From: Membranipora membranacea
Lineage: Eukaryota; Bryozoa; Gymnolaemata; Cheilostomatida; Membraniporidae
NCBI GenBank assembly: GCA_914767715.1
Contig: OU612065.1
Location: 9,300,001 to 9,364,000 of the forward strand
DNA length: 64,000 bases
Direction of reading: 5' to 3'
Below, piece after piece: positions 21,801 through 34,830 of the stretch (its first letter is position 1; each line of letters starts with the position of its first letter). Under the pieces are notes generated by a model. That model was not told where the DNA came from. It saw only the letters and a program-made list of their open reading frames with translations, and made no database searches. The position numbers and the translations under genes were made by a program.

Positions 21801-24800
21801 TAATTAACATTAACCTCGCGGGTACACAGCTTGTCAGCTCTTGCTTCGAAATTATCAAGAAAAGTGGTGGTCCCCTCTCTCTTCCTGTCATTAAAACCAA
21901 AAAATGTTGTCATGCTTAGAAACAGATGGAAACCCCATGTTAGAGTATTCGCTCTGTTTTGAGAGGGGATAACTCTTTTCTCGACAGTTCAAAAGCAAGT
22001 GATGACGCGATTTCACCCCTTTGCACCAGGAAAGCCTGTCAAGACAGGCTAAATTAACATGTGATGTATTCAATTGAATATACCGCCTTGCCATAAAAAT
22101 GGGTACCATGGCCAAAGAAATTTCAGTGTGGGAGTTGATGATTCAGCCAATGAACTAAACCTCCATTGATTCATTGATTCATTGGTTTAGTTCATTGATT
22201 CAGCCATGACAACAGATTAGCTTGGATTGTGGTTTCCAATCTCTTTCTTCACTACAGTGATACATGTACACTGATTATTGTATTCCTATTTGTCTGATGC
22301 CTAAAATTCCTTCAATGACACTAAACAATATGGCCCCCAATAGATTATTTCAAATAATAAAGTTATACAACAAGTTTTGATTATATGTATGTTGGTAGAA
22401 AAGAAGCAAAATCATCTAAGAAGTATGGGAATGTGTCATGTCTATCTATCTATGACAATCACACCCATAGACTTAATATACTAGTATACTAGTATACTAT
22501 ACTAATATACTAGTATATTAAGTCTATGATCACACCATAAATGATCTGTTCAATATTGCTTGTCGTAAATGGAAACGGATTATTTGTGGAAATCGTTCTC
22601 CACATTAGTGACATTTAGTGACTGTGTTCGTTTGCCTGGTTTAACCCTCATTTTGCAGTGATTCCCAATGCTCAGGTTTAAGTATTAGCTGGATAACACA
22701 GAAGACTGTTAAGAGTGTGGTTAGATGACTATTGTAGTGTACAATTATCATTTTGCATAAAAATGTTTCTTTTGGCAGGTTTCCACTTTAGAACCAGAAA
22801 GATCCACAGTCAGATTGAGAACCTTGGTTTCAACTGTACCACCGCCATCAAAGACTGACGTGTCCACCATGCATACTTCAAGACGTCGCCCAAGTGAAGA
22901 TATCTATGATGTGCTAGAAGACCTGGGCACGGTGAACAGAAGATTTAATGAATTACAGAATGATGTGAAGGATTTGGCTTCAGAGCTTAGTCGTAAAGCG
23001 GATAAGGAATCCCCTGAGCATTCCAAATCTAAAAGCAAGGGTGAGGTCTTTCTCTCTCTCTCCCAAACCTAATTGCAAAATTTTTTATGTGTTAAGACAT
23101 AGTGTACTTACTGCATTCATTAAGTTGGTCTGAGTCATAACCATATACAATCAATGATGTTGCAAAAGCTACAGGTATAATAGTCTTTTGAAGAGCTTAA
23201 GAATTTTCTGACGTTGTTTCATTTGAATATATGTATCTGCTGGATGGGTGATTGAGGATTCTGAATTATAATGACTTCTCTCAAATTTTTGCTGTTTATA
23301 ATCCATGGGAAATAGCATATGCAAGTCTTTTGGTTTAAGATTTGTCTGCAAGAGATCAGGGAGTTGGTGGTTATAAAAAAAACATTTCGGAGATGGTGAT
23401 TGAAAAATATGTCATGATGATAATGTATCCTGTTTTAGCTACTGCTGGTGAAGTTGAGGACCACGCACGCAATCTGGAAGAACTTTCCCAGCAGGTCAAA
23501 ACAATAGCTGCTGCTGTTGAGGAAATTTCGTATCTCAAACCTTATGTGAGTCCTCACTAAAACGAGTATGTTTTCTCATGTCTGGTGATCATAGCAGAGG
23601 AATGCTGCAGAAACAGAACCTTTTTATGGATTTGCTGTCATAAACAAAAACAAAATTAATGTTTATGCTTTTTTTGGAACAGTATATTGTGTTTCCCTGA
23701 GTAAAACAAACAAGATTTAATCTTGACATAAATCTATTTCCCTTCTCATATTCTTCAGTTACAATCTCTGGAGGTGTTGCTTGCTGATATCCCAGAGGCC
23801 AGAGATAATAAACCTCCCAAACTTGGTGATAAGAGTAGGGCAAGCTCAGCAACAATTTCCTTCATAAGTCAGCCGTTGACTGAGCCTTCCCGCAGATCAC
23901 TTCCTGAGTTTGATTCGTCTCCTGAGTCCCAAAACAAGTCTCGAAGGGCTTCTGATCCTCAAGATGCCAGGAGAGATCATGCTTCTTCAATAACCAGTGT
24001 GAGTGTGGAGAAAGCCGGAAAAGAGCAAAGCAGCAAATCACGAACCCGACATAGACAAGATACTGGAACTGGCTCAGAGCATCAACTCAAGGGCAGTAAG
24101 AATGTAACGACAGGAGAAGCAGCAGCTGTAAATGATTTGGATCAACAATCGACAGATCGGCCAAACAGGAAGGTGAAGCATCACAAAAAGCACAGGCGTG
24201 ATGATGATGACCCAGATAGGGTTGATGTGAAAACTCGGAGAACAGGATCCAACAAGAGTCGGTCCTCCTCCAAACCAAGCCCAAGAAATGATGACAGACC
24301 AGAGCGGGACTTCAAGACTGAGTCTAACAAAGACATAGTCAACAAGCAAGCAAAGGCACTTGAGCAAAGCCGTGACCCCAGCGTTGATGAAAAGCCTAAA
24401 GAGCCTGAAAAACGTATTCATCGTCCCGCTTATCAGCAGTTTACTCCTACCAAAAGGGAAGGATCAGATGAGAATAAAAGAAAACCAAATACACAGGTTA
24501 CTCGTAGCTCATCTAAGAAGCAAACCAGTCAGCCAGACTCAAAAACTCAAGTGCAAGCAGAGAGAGGATCAAAGCAGAGGTCAAGGCTAAACTTACCAGG
24601 TCCATCTAGCTCAAAGCATGCTAGTAAGAAGGTGAAGGGATCAGATTCTGAGAGCGAGCGAGCAAATAGCAGAGCTGCTGCCAATTCTCCTGATACTACA
24701 GATGAGGGAGGTCAGAAGTATGTACCTAAAGACTGGAAGCTTAGACAACTTTATGACCAGAAGAGAGCATTGAAAGAACTCCTCCTCAGTGAAAGGGAAC

Positions 24801-27800
24801 TTTTTTCTACTGACATAAGAACATCGCCACTGCATTCAAGTACGTTTGAACACTAGATTAGGCAATTGAGTGTCATAGGCTTAGCAGTAATAATGAAATT
24901 GCACGATATATGGTCTGTTTTATAGGCAGAGGCCAACCATTATCTCTTGATTGAAATACATCTATTTGGTTCTCTATATCAGCGCCAGTGAACTGATGTT
25001 ATGGTAGGCAATTTTTTAATCAGTGTGGGACATGAGTTATTTTGAAGTTGGGTCCAACGTTTTTATTATCTATAATTGCAGTAGAATCAGCTTTGCCAGG
25101 TTTTTACGATGCAGACTCAAAACCTGGCAGTCCCGTGGATATCCAGAATTCAAGATTCAACTCAACCCTGAGGGAAATCATCAGCAGTGATTATATGGCA
25201 GAGATTCAAAAACTACAGCGACGCATGGACAAATTAGAGCTGAAAGTGTCATACTCTATAGAACGTGACTCACAGCCGATAATACAGTATATCGGTGGGC
25301 TGGATGATGAGCGTTTGGATCGAATACTTCATAGAATGGACTCTATGAAGGATGAAATAAACAGAAAAATTCGAGACATGGATGATGAACTATACACCGT
25401 GTTAGAACATGGTGTTGGGGTATGTGCTTAACTCCACAATTGCTTAATCTCACACTGGGTAGAGAGCACTGAGAGACCTTATTACTGTAGCTTTGCTGTG
25501 GACTAATATGTTTTAGTGAAATTATAGGGGTATATTGAGAACAATTTTTATTTTTGGGCTCCTAGTTGTTTGATTGGGTTGTTGAACTATGAATTGAGCA
25601 GCGCAAATCACAATTTTCCTTACTAACATTGCTGTCTTGCTATGTTTCAATAACAGCCATGATGTGTTACCATCCACATTAAACTTTATTTTGAAATTTA
25701 GTTACGTTTCAAAAGAATTTGGTCTGCATATATTTGCTGAGTGTCATAGAAATAAGGTTAAAAACAAATTTCACACAAATGACCAGAGCTACAAAATAAT
25801 TCACTCATAAACCATAAGGAAATGCAATATATTATGTTTCCCAAATAATGAAATGCTAAAAGATATTTAGAAGTTGTCTTGTTTTTCATAAAGACATAAC
25901 AATTCATACATTACATACTATACTATACTATACATACTATACTTCTAACACTTATTTATTGAAGCAATAGTCGTATTGATATTTGTAATTTTTCATGCTA
26001 CTCACTGATATTGGTTTCTAAACGTTTAATGTTCAGGATGGAGAAGCAATGCTTAGAACTCAAGTAGCCATGGGTGATCTTCAATCACAACTCGAAGCTC
26101 TTCGTCAGATTACTCAAGAATTGCAGACTGAAAATGAGCAAAAGACCCAAACTTTGCAGGTAAATACCTCTAGATTAAGAGTTCACTCGTCACTCATTAT
26201 ATTAAATAAGGAAAAGCTATAATCTTGTCTGGTGAATTATTCATTGTCATGTTTAACTTCTGTCTGCCGAAACTTTTTTGCTGCATTAAAAATGACAAAA
26301 TATTGGCCCTTAGTGATATTAAAAAAGATCTATCCTAGCCTGATAATCTGTAATCTAAGCATTTTAGAACAAAATATTAGCCATTTGTTTTGGAGTCACT
26401 GACATCTACATCACTTACAAAGACATTAAAACGAAACTGGATCCAACAAAATACAATACTAGCTTTCTATAATTGCTAGCTGTTGGCATATGAAGCTGAA
26501 AAACTCAATGAGGACAAAGTTGGTAGAAATACGCTGACATCAGAACTAAATCTCAAAGCCAATCTTACCGAAATGGAAACAAAGATAAATACTTCTGAGT
26601 TTGAGGCGATAAATAATGATCTACAGTTCCTCATAGATGACTTGGTCAACAAACTGATAGCATTGGTAAGCTTGCGTCAATTCTACAAACACATTGTGAA
26701 TTGATATCAACTTCATTAGAGACTACACACTGACCAAGCACGACACCAATTATCTGAGGCGATTCAATATTTTTGAAACTCAAGTTATTCTCTACGTTTG
26801 CAATCTGATTTGAGAGTAACCTTGTGTCATGATGTTACTATGAAACAACTGTGTTGTATTGCATAAAATGCATTAAATGAGCTGGGTTAGTGGGGATCAC
26901 ACCCTGACTCATGAGCAGTAACTTGGGGCACTACCAGTATTAAGTGATAACTGATAATTAAAATTAGCATCCCTGTTGAGGACATCTCTTAACAATTAGC
27001 AGTTCTTACATACCTTTATCCTAAGTGACTGGCTGACCATAACATGCATTGATCTGTTACATGTAGTCTTTAAATATACCATTGTCCCAAAGTCATACAT
27101 TGCCTCTTTGTGCTTCCAGGAAACTGCATGGAAGAAAGCTCATGGCAAGCTAGAAGATGACCTGACCACTAAAGAAGATAGCGAGAGCATTGAAAAGTTG
27201 AAGCGTATCATAGATAGAAAGATGAAGGAGCTGAATCAAAAGTTAAAGGACCAGCAGGCGCTCCTTACCCCATCAGCTGACAATGCTGCTGGCCTTAGAA
27301 GCAAGCTGCCTTTTAATTGCCTGTCATGTGACAAACCTGTTGCTGGCATACAATATGGGTAAGCCTGCGATTCCTATTTAAGGTTAATGACAAGATTTTA
27401 TGGTTGCAAACCCCTCTTACGTTTGCTTGCTTGTTTGGTGAAATAACAAACAGGGCCAATATTTAATAAAAATGAAGTATCTTAACTCTGATGTGTGATA
27501 TGCCATTTTTGTTTGAATAACCTTTGGCTCTCAAATGGTATGTATAGGTTGGCCCCAGTGACTTTGTACATGAACAAGACCCACATAAATATTAGCAATA
27601 GCATAAGTGTTGTAAGAGGTTATTGTGTGTCTGAGCTGCAGGCTTCAGTCTTTTACTTTAACTCCTGGATTCTTCTAAAATTGAAAATAAAAAGGAACAA
27701 AAGTGACCAAAAACTGAAATTATGTGCTTTTTAAGTCCCAAATTCGAGACATTTGCAAATCGCAAATTTGGAATAGTCCCAGTTGGTCGTCAAATTTTTT

Positions 27801-30800
27801 GGGAAGTTGGTTCCATATGACTTTGAAGTTTGTAGGAAAACAATTAAAAGAGGTTTTGAAAATACTTGATCAGTTAACGATTTTAAATTATTTGCTTCTA
27901 AGGACTTCTATACCTTATTTGCGACAAATTTAGTATCCCATGGCGTTTTGTTGAAAATTTGTACAACACAGTCAATTGTCAATGAAAAACTGCACTGCAC
28001 TCCCTTAAACTGCTGTAACTGCCCTTGTCGATCCTAAATAAACTTTAACCGAGATTTCATCATTACATCTTTGTCCTTCTTAGATAGGATTCATTCAAAT
28101 TCCAGCACAGTCGTGACAGCTGTATGATATGTTTCCAGCTCACTTCACATGCACATGTTAGTGTTACTGGATCTCATATCAGTGTGATTTGTTACAGGCC
28201 ATTTTCTGCATATGGAGACTGTTTCTCACCGACCCGAGCAGGTCAAACACTGGCTCATTACTCTGCGTCAGATCTGCAGCAAATTCGTGATCATGCAAAC
28301 AGGTAGGTAGATTCCATTGTGTCCTCCGTTTTCTGATGTTATACAGAAACTTCAATAAAAAGTGTAGTAATAATATCTTATTACTTATTAGTATGTGAAC
28401 TTGAAAGTTCCTCAGGATGATATTATTCCCTGAAGTTGAAAGGTATACCAACCAGTGCATACTGCTGAGATCAACAGTAAGATCTAATGAAGTAATTACT
28501 GGAAAGTTCGCTAGCCCCCTCACCGTCTGTTGCAGAAATGTGGTCAAAATTATGAAATGTCTGCACCTGATTTTTATTAGATTTTTAGGTTTGACGGGGC
28601 TTTTCATGACGGCACCCAAAATTTGGTAAACTTCACTAATTAGGATAATTTGATTCAAGGATTGTATTTCTGTCACTGTTTGAGTATTTCTGTCACTGTT
28701 TGAGTATTTCTGTCACTGTTTGAGTATTTCTGTCACTGTTTGAGTATTTCTGTCACTGTTTGAGTATTTCTGTCACTGTTTGAGTATTTCTGTCACTGTT
28801 TATAATTAAGCAAAAATGATGTTGAAAGCAATTTATTATGTTTAACTTGTAGTGAAAGAATAAAAACTTGCGGCAACCTGTCACAGTTGAAGAGGAATAA
28901 CATGAAAGCTTATATGGTTCACTTTGGAAAGGAAAGCCGTCCCAAGGTGTTCATCACCAGGTCCAAAGCCAGGTGTGTTGAATGCGTCCATAATACAACA
29001 CACATGTCAAATATCTGATGGTTTTTATTATTGACAGTAGAGTTTGAAGTTAGTTTATTGGCATGTCTTAAAAACCCATCATAGTAACTTGGTTAATTTG
29101 ATTGAAAAAGAGAAGAATGTAAATGGTTGATTGATTTCCCTGATGTAGACCAAAGGGGTTTGTGATAGCCTTGTCACGCAGCTTCTTTTTTGGTTTGGGG
29201 AATTCTTTCTATAAAAAAGTAGCCGCCTGACAAGGCTAGGTTTGTGAATGAATGAATCAGGAAGTCCGTTGACAATGACACAATTATATTATTACAATTG
29301 ATTTCACAATATTCTAATACTAAGCCGAAAAAAAACCATGCCGGCACTACAGGTGCTAACTACATTAACAGGAACCAGGAAAAATTGCTACAAAATTGAC
29401 ATTTTTGATCTTCCCTTTTAAGTGCAGTACACAACGGAATCATATGTAAATTGGTCTCCTTATCAGATATATATATAACACGTGTACTATTTCTAACAGA
29501 CCTGTTGATATTAAATTAACACATGATTCTGGCTCTGGTAAAGTGCCAGTTCAGAATTAATGATGACTGCAATGCTTGGGTCCTAAAGAGAAAATATCAC
29601 AGTTTTTGTAGTTATCTCTGTCTCTTTGTACGATTTGCTCAAAATGCAGCATTTTTCATGGAATAGACAGTTTTCTGAGCTCTGAATTAGGCCTCAATTC
29701 GGAGTTGTCCTCTCTCCAGTTTGGTACTTTTAACCCACGCCGCATAGGAAAAACGTGCTGAAAAGAGGGTTATCTTGAAAACCGCTTATAATAGGATAAA
29801 AATTATTTTTGATTCAGAATCTGCAACATTGAAAACTCATATGGACATAGTTTGGGAAAAATTTTTAGTATTTGGGTAGTCAATTATAGCATTTTCTGCC
29901 TGTTTTGCGGACAATTTGGCAGATCTTTCACGAGTTTCGTCACTAAAATTAAGATTTATCAACATTCAAGCCTCCAATGATTTTGAAACCTTGTCTCACA
30001 GGGTTTTCAATGGTGTAGACTCTGAATCAAAAATCATTTTTATCCTTACATAAGTGGTTTTCAAGATAAACCTCTTTCAGCAGGTTTTTCCTATGCGGCG
30101 TGGGTTAAAAGTACCAAACTGGAGAGAGGACAACTCCGAATCGAGGCATAAATAAGAGCTCAGAAAACTGTCTATTGACGTGTGGTTATTTTTACTGCCA
30201 CATTAACTCGGAAAGTGATGAGATGAAACAAGATGAATCTATTGTTGTTCTGATTTAAGGATGGAGGTAGAAGGATCTGAAGATTTGTATGCTAACCCAA
30301 GAGCTTGTGGAGGAAAACACACCGTCACACAAAACAAGACCCAAGGACAGTCAGTTACATCTGGAAAAAGTCTATCCCTCAAGTAAGTGAAAAGAATCAG
30401 AAAATGACATACTTAGGTGTTGTATTCTCTCTTTAGCAGTAACGGTTAAGTTAAAGGTGGATTCAATTTTGATTTTCAGTTTGATCCAATTTGCCCACGT
30501 TGCAAGTACTCCAAGCACCCAAACCTATTTGTAAGCCTTGGGTGTCATAAGGGGAAAAACTCTGAGTACACACTCTAACAGTCTAACTTGATTTAAGAGT
30601 GAATAATGATGGCGTAAGTCCTAGAAATGATCCACATATTTCATTTATTGGTCAAACTAAGGAACTGATATCCTCTCTTTAATATTGGATGTTGTCACCA
30701 CTTGGTATTTTCAATGCCTACCGTATGTTTTTGGGCCTTCGGATAGGGCCTCAACTACTCGAAGTGCATGCCAAATTCATCAAAATTTATATTACAGGGA

Positions 30801-31191
30801 CATACTCCATGATGAGGAGTTTGTGGCAGCAGGAAATCTTAATCGAGAAGAGAGTGTGATTCATGGAGCAGACGGTAAAACTTACAAATCTAGAAACAAC
30901 GTCATAGACATCGATGACGAGTTAACCAAGGCACTGCTCGTCTCAAGAGATCCGATAATGCCCCTGGTCGACGAGATCAAGCAGTCTCGCAGTCGCGTTG
31001 CTACAACAGCAAGTAACGAACATAAACAGAGCAATCAACCATCCACTTCTAGAAACACCAGATTAAACAGCTCCAACTCTCACAGCGATAAGACAAGCTC
31101 GGAGCAGATCCAGATATCACAACTGCGTCATAAAACTCAACAAAGTGAAGCGAATAAAGACACAGATCAGATTGAGAAAACAGACTACTAG
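18844..31191 (+). CDS. QRICH2-like: QRICH2/C16orf96-like protein (DUF4795 family), complete
   Basis: Sixteen exons: 18844-19353, 19783-19857, 20066-20185, 20320-20664, 21429-21533, 22779-23040, 23439-23545, 23759-24839, 25082-25419, 26037-26159, 26480-26665, 27120-27358, 28198-28302, 28853-28972, 30260-30382, 30798-31191. Every junction is GT..AG and phase-consistent, giving 1,410 codons plus TAG. The N-terminus has LVDFALGYPEVGVVNFNALH, recalling the conserved start of QRICH2 and C16orf96. The middle is a Ser/Lys/Arg-rich disordered segment (exon 23759-24839) followed by coiled coils. The C-terminal part has NCLSCDKPVAG and RACGGKHTVT, as in DUF4795. Vertebrate QRICH2 is needed for sperm-flagellum formation, so an axonemal or flagellar role is inferred. 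The glutamine-rich repeats of mammalian QRICH2 are absent. A tandem minisatellite and MITEs sit in introns. Confidence 0.8.
20804..21117. mobile_element. 314-bp palindromic MITE in a QRICH2-like intron
   Basis: The two halves are inverted along nearly their whole length (GAGTTGTGACAGCAAAACAT at the left, complement at the right; an inner GACCCTGACCAATCAGGTGC pair frames a short loop). I see no clear target duplication and no coding potential. Confidence 0.8.
21727..22205. repeat. Possible inverted-repeat element with AACTAAACCTCC ends
   Basis: Short hairpins built on GGTTTAGTTCATTGAT occur at 21733-21768 and 22140-22202, and a palindrome AGCCTGTCAAGACAGGCT lies at 22034-22051. The arrangement suggests an inserted element, but its limits are unclear. 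Confidence 0.4.
22466..22528. mobile_element. 63-bp minimal hAT-like palindrome with perfect 8-bp target duplication
   Basis: It begins CATAGACTTAATATACTAG and ends in the complement, with only TA-rich palindromic sequence between. The octamer atcacacc flanks it exactly on both sides (22458-22465, 22529-22536). The same ends bound the 1.84-kb element at 12897-14739, so this looks like an extreme internal-deletion derivative that still transposed. Confidence 0.85.
28664..28800. repeat. Perfect 20-bp minisatellite
   Basis: Six identical 20-bp units (TGAGTATTTCTGTCACTGTT, 28681-28800) follow a partial unit at 28664-28680. It lies in the intron before exon 28853, ending 52 bp upstream of it. No mutations are seen between units, so copy number is likely variable. 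Confidence 0.95.
29663..30175. mobile_element. Palindromic MITE, copy 2
   Basis: A 513-bp relative of the element at 3924-4437, in opposite relative orientation, with the same ends (ATAGACAGTTTTCTGAGCTC). It lies in the last large intron of the QRICH2-like gene. The two copies differ at scattered positions, so they are not recent sister insertions. Confidence 0.85.
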
Positions 31192-32371
31192 GCAACTGAA
31201 GAAATTGTTTAAAAAATTATCGCAATTTGCCTAACTTCAGATCATGCTTTGAATGGCAAATCATAATGTTGGGACAGATCATATTCAGGGTGATCCGACC
31301 AGACAATTCCTGGCGCATGCTGTACTACTTATATTGACCAGATGATCTACAACGCTATTATTCAAGGGCACTTGCTAAAAAAGGAACTTTCTATTACCAT
31401 AAACTCATGAGATGTTACAAGTTTCAACTTGGGGATGTTCGACCCCGAAAATAGGGGATGTTATCACCATTTAAGATGCATAATTATGATGTTCCTATTG
31501 AGTCACTTGTTTGCTCATTATATCTATGACTTAACACAATATCTTCCGGTTTCAAAAATATAATTTGTTTCAACATGGAGAAAAGCGAGGATTTTTATTC
31601 CCGAATCAGCAGTTTCCTCATCATTACGAGGAAAAAAGCAACACTCAATCTTCAGTGATATAACAAAAATTGCATGTCACAGATCACCTAAGAGTGACAC
31701 TTACGTAGGTCTTAGATATGAGTAGCAATAGGAGTTGAGCCTAATCATTTTGGTATAAAAAAACACACTAACAAAATTTGAAAATAATTTAGACAATAAA
31801 TCATAAGCTGCAACACAAAATATTCCTCCAGTCTGTCTAATGATTACTAATCCTAACGACAAAGAATTGACTTGCGACCATGACTCCGACCATGACTCAA
31901 CATATTTTAGGATAAGTTTTTTTTGTCATTGTCAGTGTGCATGACATAGCAGTTTCTCTGAATGGATGGTAAACATGACTAGTTTTCAAGCAAATAATTT
32001 GATTTCTAGTATGTAACATATTGCATTGTGACGAGTCAGTTATTGCGATAGGATCAGCAACGCAGTAAGTTAGTTGCTCTTAATTGATGCTACTAGGAGT
32101 GCTTTCTTATTATCTCTCGAGCATACTAAACAGGCCTAGATACACAGATAGAAGATTTATACCAATGTACATAAACCAGAGAGCCTTGTCTGAGCTGTTA
32201 TCTGAATACAAACAGGCGAAGAATACTACGCAAGATGTGCATTTATCACCTTCATTCGTGAACCTTTCCAAGTATATAGATTTGTCAGCCTGAGAATATT
32301 GTCAGTAAACCGGTTTCAGGGAACTATCCGGATGACCAAGCATATTGGAGTGAGCAGGAGAATGCGATTGC
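31192..32371. other. Convergent intergenic region with a possible alternative terminal exon
   Basis: Spacer between the stops of the QRICH2-like and mitoferrin genes. A plus-strand open segment beginning after the acceptor-like actaaacag (32126-32134) and ending at TGA 32293 encodes about 53 residues (RFIPMYINQRALSELLSEYK). Its acceptor phase equals that of the last QRICH2-like exon, so it could be an alternative 3' exon, but this may be coincidence. AATAAA occurs near 31795. Confidence 0.35.
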
Positions 32372-34830
32372 TTACGATCGAGTGTTGTCATTGGCGTAAA
32401 CAGGATTGATAAGTGAATTTTTGATAGTGTTCGGCTGAGAGTTTGGAGTAATTGTATCGTAGCTATCATTGTTACGCTTTGCAGAGAGTGAATACTGTCC
32501 TCCAATAAAGTACTTAAAGAATTCGTAGACTGACCAAGAGATAGCCGCTGATGGCATCTGGAAGATCATCCTAGCCTTGACTCCGTAGAAGAAGCCTGCA
32601 TACCCACGACATGCTATGACTGTTTGAAAAGCTTGCCTAAGACCCTTATCTACAGGCCTGCCAGAGTGACAGCAGATCTCTTGTGTGTTCAGTAAAGTCT
32701 TACACACATCTAAAGGGTTGGTTACCAGGGCAGCAGCTGCCCCTGCCGCTGCACCGGAGACAACGTGACTGACGGGTCGATACTCGCGCTCATAGTTGAT
32801 CAGGTTCTGCGCTTGTTCGTAAACACTGAAGTGTACTATCTGGAACGGTATATTCATTGCTAGTTGAGTGGTGTAGCTACGATATAGAGCCCTCACACCC
32901 TCATGTCTGACGATACTGGTCGCACACTCCAAACTATTTTTGTAAGGACTGTTGTACATTTGCATTCTCTGTTTGATTACTACAAAATACAAGAAAGATG
33001 GATTGCATCGTTAATGTTGGTCTTTCACATTATTGTAGAAACTAACAAAAAAATGAAAGGGCTGTGAAACTTTTTCGCATAACTCATTGAGGTCTTTTTA
33101 TATTAGTTTTGGCTTTGATTTGGGACTGAGGCAACAAATGAATGCTTTGTGTAACAATCAGTTGAAAACATGAGAAAATGTTCCCGGTGTAAGAAGTGCT
33201 TCCCGGTGTATGTATTCCTGTTTCAAATCCGATAATAATATTTACTTCTCAATCAAGCTCATAAATTCAAACATGTCACAGCCTTCCCTAAATTCTCAGT
33301 GTCCATATTTCTATCTCATTCTTGTTTCAGCATTGTCACACAAACTAAAATGACTTAGTCACTTCAACATTCACGGAAACTATTTTGAGCAATATTATCA
33401 CAATATCCTTACTCTGTGATATTATCTATGAGTCAAGTCCTATTCCTTAGTTATGTTTGAGCGTGGGTATTGGTGGATTAGTTGAATAACCCACGTCATT
33501 AACAAACAAGGTTTCATAATCCTGATTGAGGAGCCACAGCTGTAGGTTATAGCTTAGCTGTAGGTTATAATTATCTATATCTGATGGACAAATTACCTCC
33601 GGTAAAGGTTCGCGAAAGTAAGGACTGTAAATCCAAATTATTTTCATACAACAATTTTGCTGATTGTTCGTGAATAAGATAATAATAATTCTTACCATCC
33701 GCAGGCACCATCAAACCATCATGAAACAGAGTAGCACAACCACCAGCGACCACTGTAAATATAAATATTAAATTATAATTAAAAATCCATGACGATAACG
33801 ACCAAGTAACCTGTTGCTGGTCTTGACTACATTACATATGTTGGCAAAGTTAGGTGAGATCTTGGCAAACTCGATACTGTCACCATACATACAGGAAGCC
33901 AAATGTAATTTGTTATCTTATTCTAGGAATAATCTAGCCAAGCCCGCTAGAATGCACGCATTATTAACAGCCGAGTGGTGATAAAGCCAAGCTGTTGGTT
34001 ATGAAATGACTTTCAAGTCTGCCAAACATTATGATGAATCGAGGAACAAGGATCTTGACACAGAAATAGCACCTCATGTTCATTTTCTGTTGTAACAGGT
34101 TATGCATATGATTTTGGGAAATCATCCAAGGAAGTATGAGTAATAATAACTAGCAGTTTAGTCAGGACAGAGCAGAACATTTTAATTTTAGTACAATGGA
34201 CTTGAATTGAAGCCTTGAGAACAAACCTGTAGCAGAAAGGGTACTTTGCTTTCGCTCAGATAACATCCATTTGATTTTTTCATAACAAGCAAAATACATG
34301 GCATGTGCAGGTCCCGCTCCCACAATAACAGCAGGCACTCCGTGAAAAGTCCGCCCCAGTCCTTCCTTGGCCACAATAGTTCTCATCGCTTGGGTAATTC
34401 CGGTGTATTTAGCTGATGTGTTGGGATTTATTGCCTGCATTCTTGTCTGCAAACAAATTAAAATTTTAGGCTAACGATATGTTTGGATACCAAAAAAGTG
34501 TATACTCAGAAAAAATATACACATATTTCATCATTCGAATATTTTAATACCATAGGATAAAAATATTTTTTAATTGTTAAAAGATGATCATCTTCTTTCA
34601 ATCTTAAAAGAACAAATTATGGAAGGAGATAAATAAACCTCTTCCTCAACTTGTGTCAAAGGGTAAAAAAACAAACTAACCTTGATACAGTCGACTGGAT
34701 ACATCAAACAATGCTCTGTTATTCCAGCGGTAGCACCAGCTAGCATGTGTGTAGAGGCAGATAAGTTTTCTGGCAGCCCTTCATAATCATCGATGTCTAA
34801 ACCACCACCCTCCATTGCTCTATCGTTCAT
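32372..34830 (-). CDS. SLC25A37/28-like: Mitoferrin, mitochondrial iron carrier (SLC25A28/37 type)
   Basis: Exons 34681-34830, 34227-34446, 33696-33752 and 32372-32979 give 344 codons plus stop, close to vertebrate mitoferrins. Three carrier repeats are visible with the signatures YPVDCIKTRMQ, VPADVIKQRMQ and [14 protein letters not shown]; the last is characteristic of mitoferrin. Mitoferrin imports iron across the inner mitochondrial membrane for haem and Fe-S cluster synthesis. The start at 34830 ([18 protein letters not shown]) is the first in-frame ATG and gives a short acidic N-terminus, as in the family. The C-terminal tail (about 40 residues, Ser/Asn-rich) is not conserved. The gene converges with the QRICH2-like gene and diverges from thioredoxin. 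Confidence 0.93.

Noticed and set aside
24074-24421. Minus-strand 115-codon ORF
   Set aside because: Antisense shadow of the Ser/Lys-rich exon of the QRICH2-like gene.
28179-28676. 165-codon minus-strand ORF in a QRICH2-like intron
   Set aside because: Overlaps exon 28198-28302 on the other strand, has no recognisable domain and no splice or context support.
28664-28800. CRISPR-like array of regular repeats
   Set aside because: Units are contiguous 20-bp identical copies with no spacers, in an animal intron: a minisatellite.
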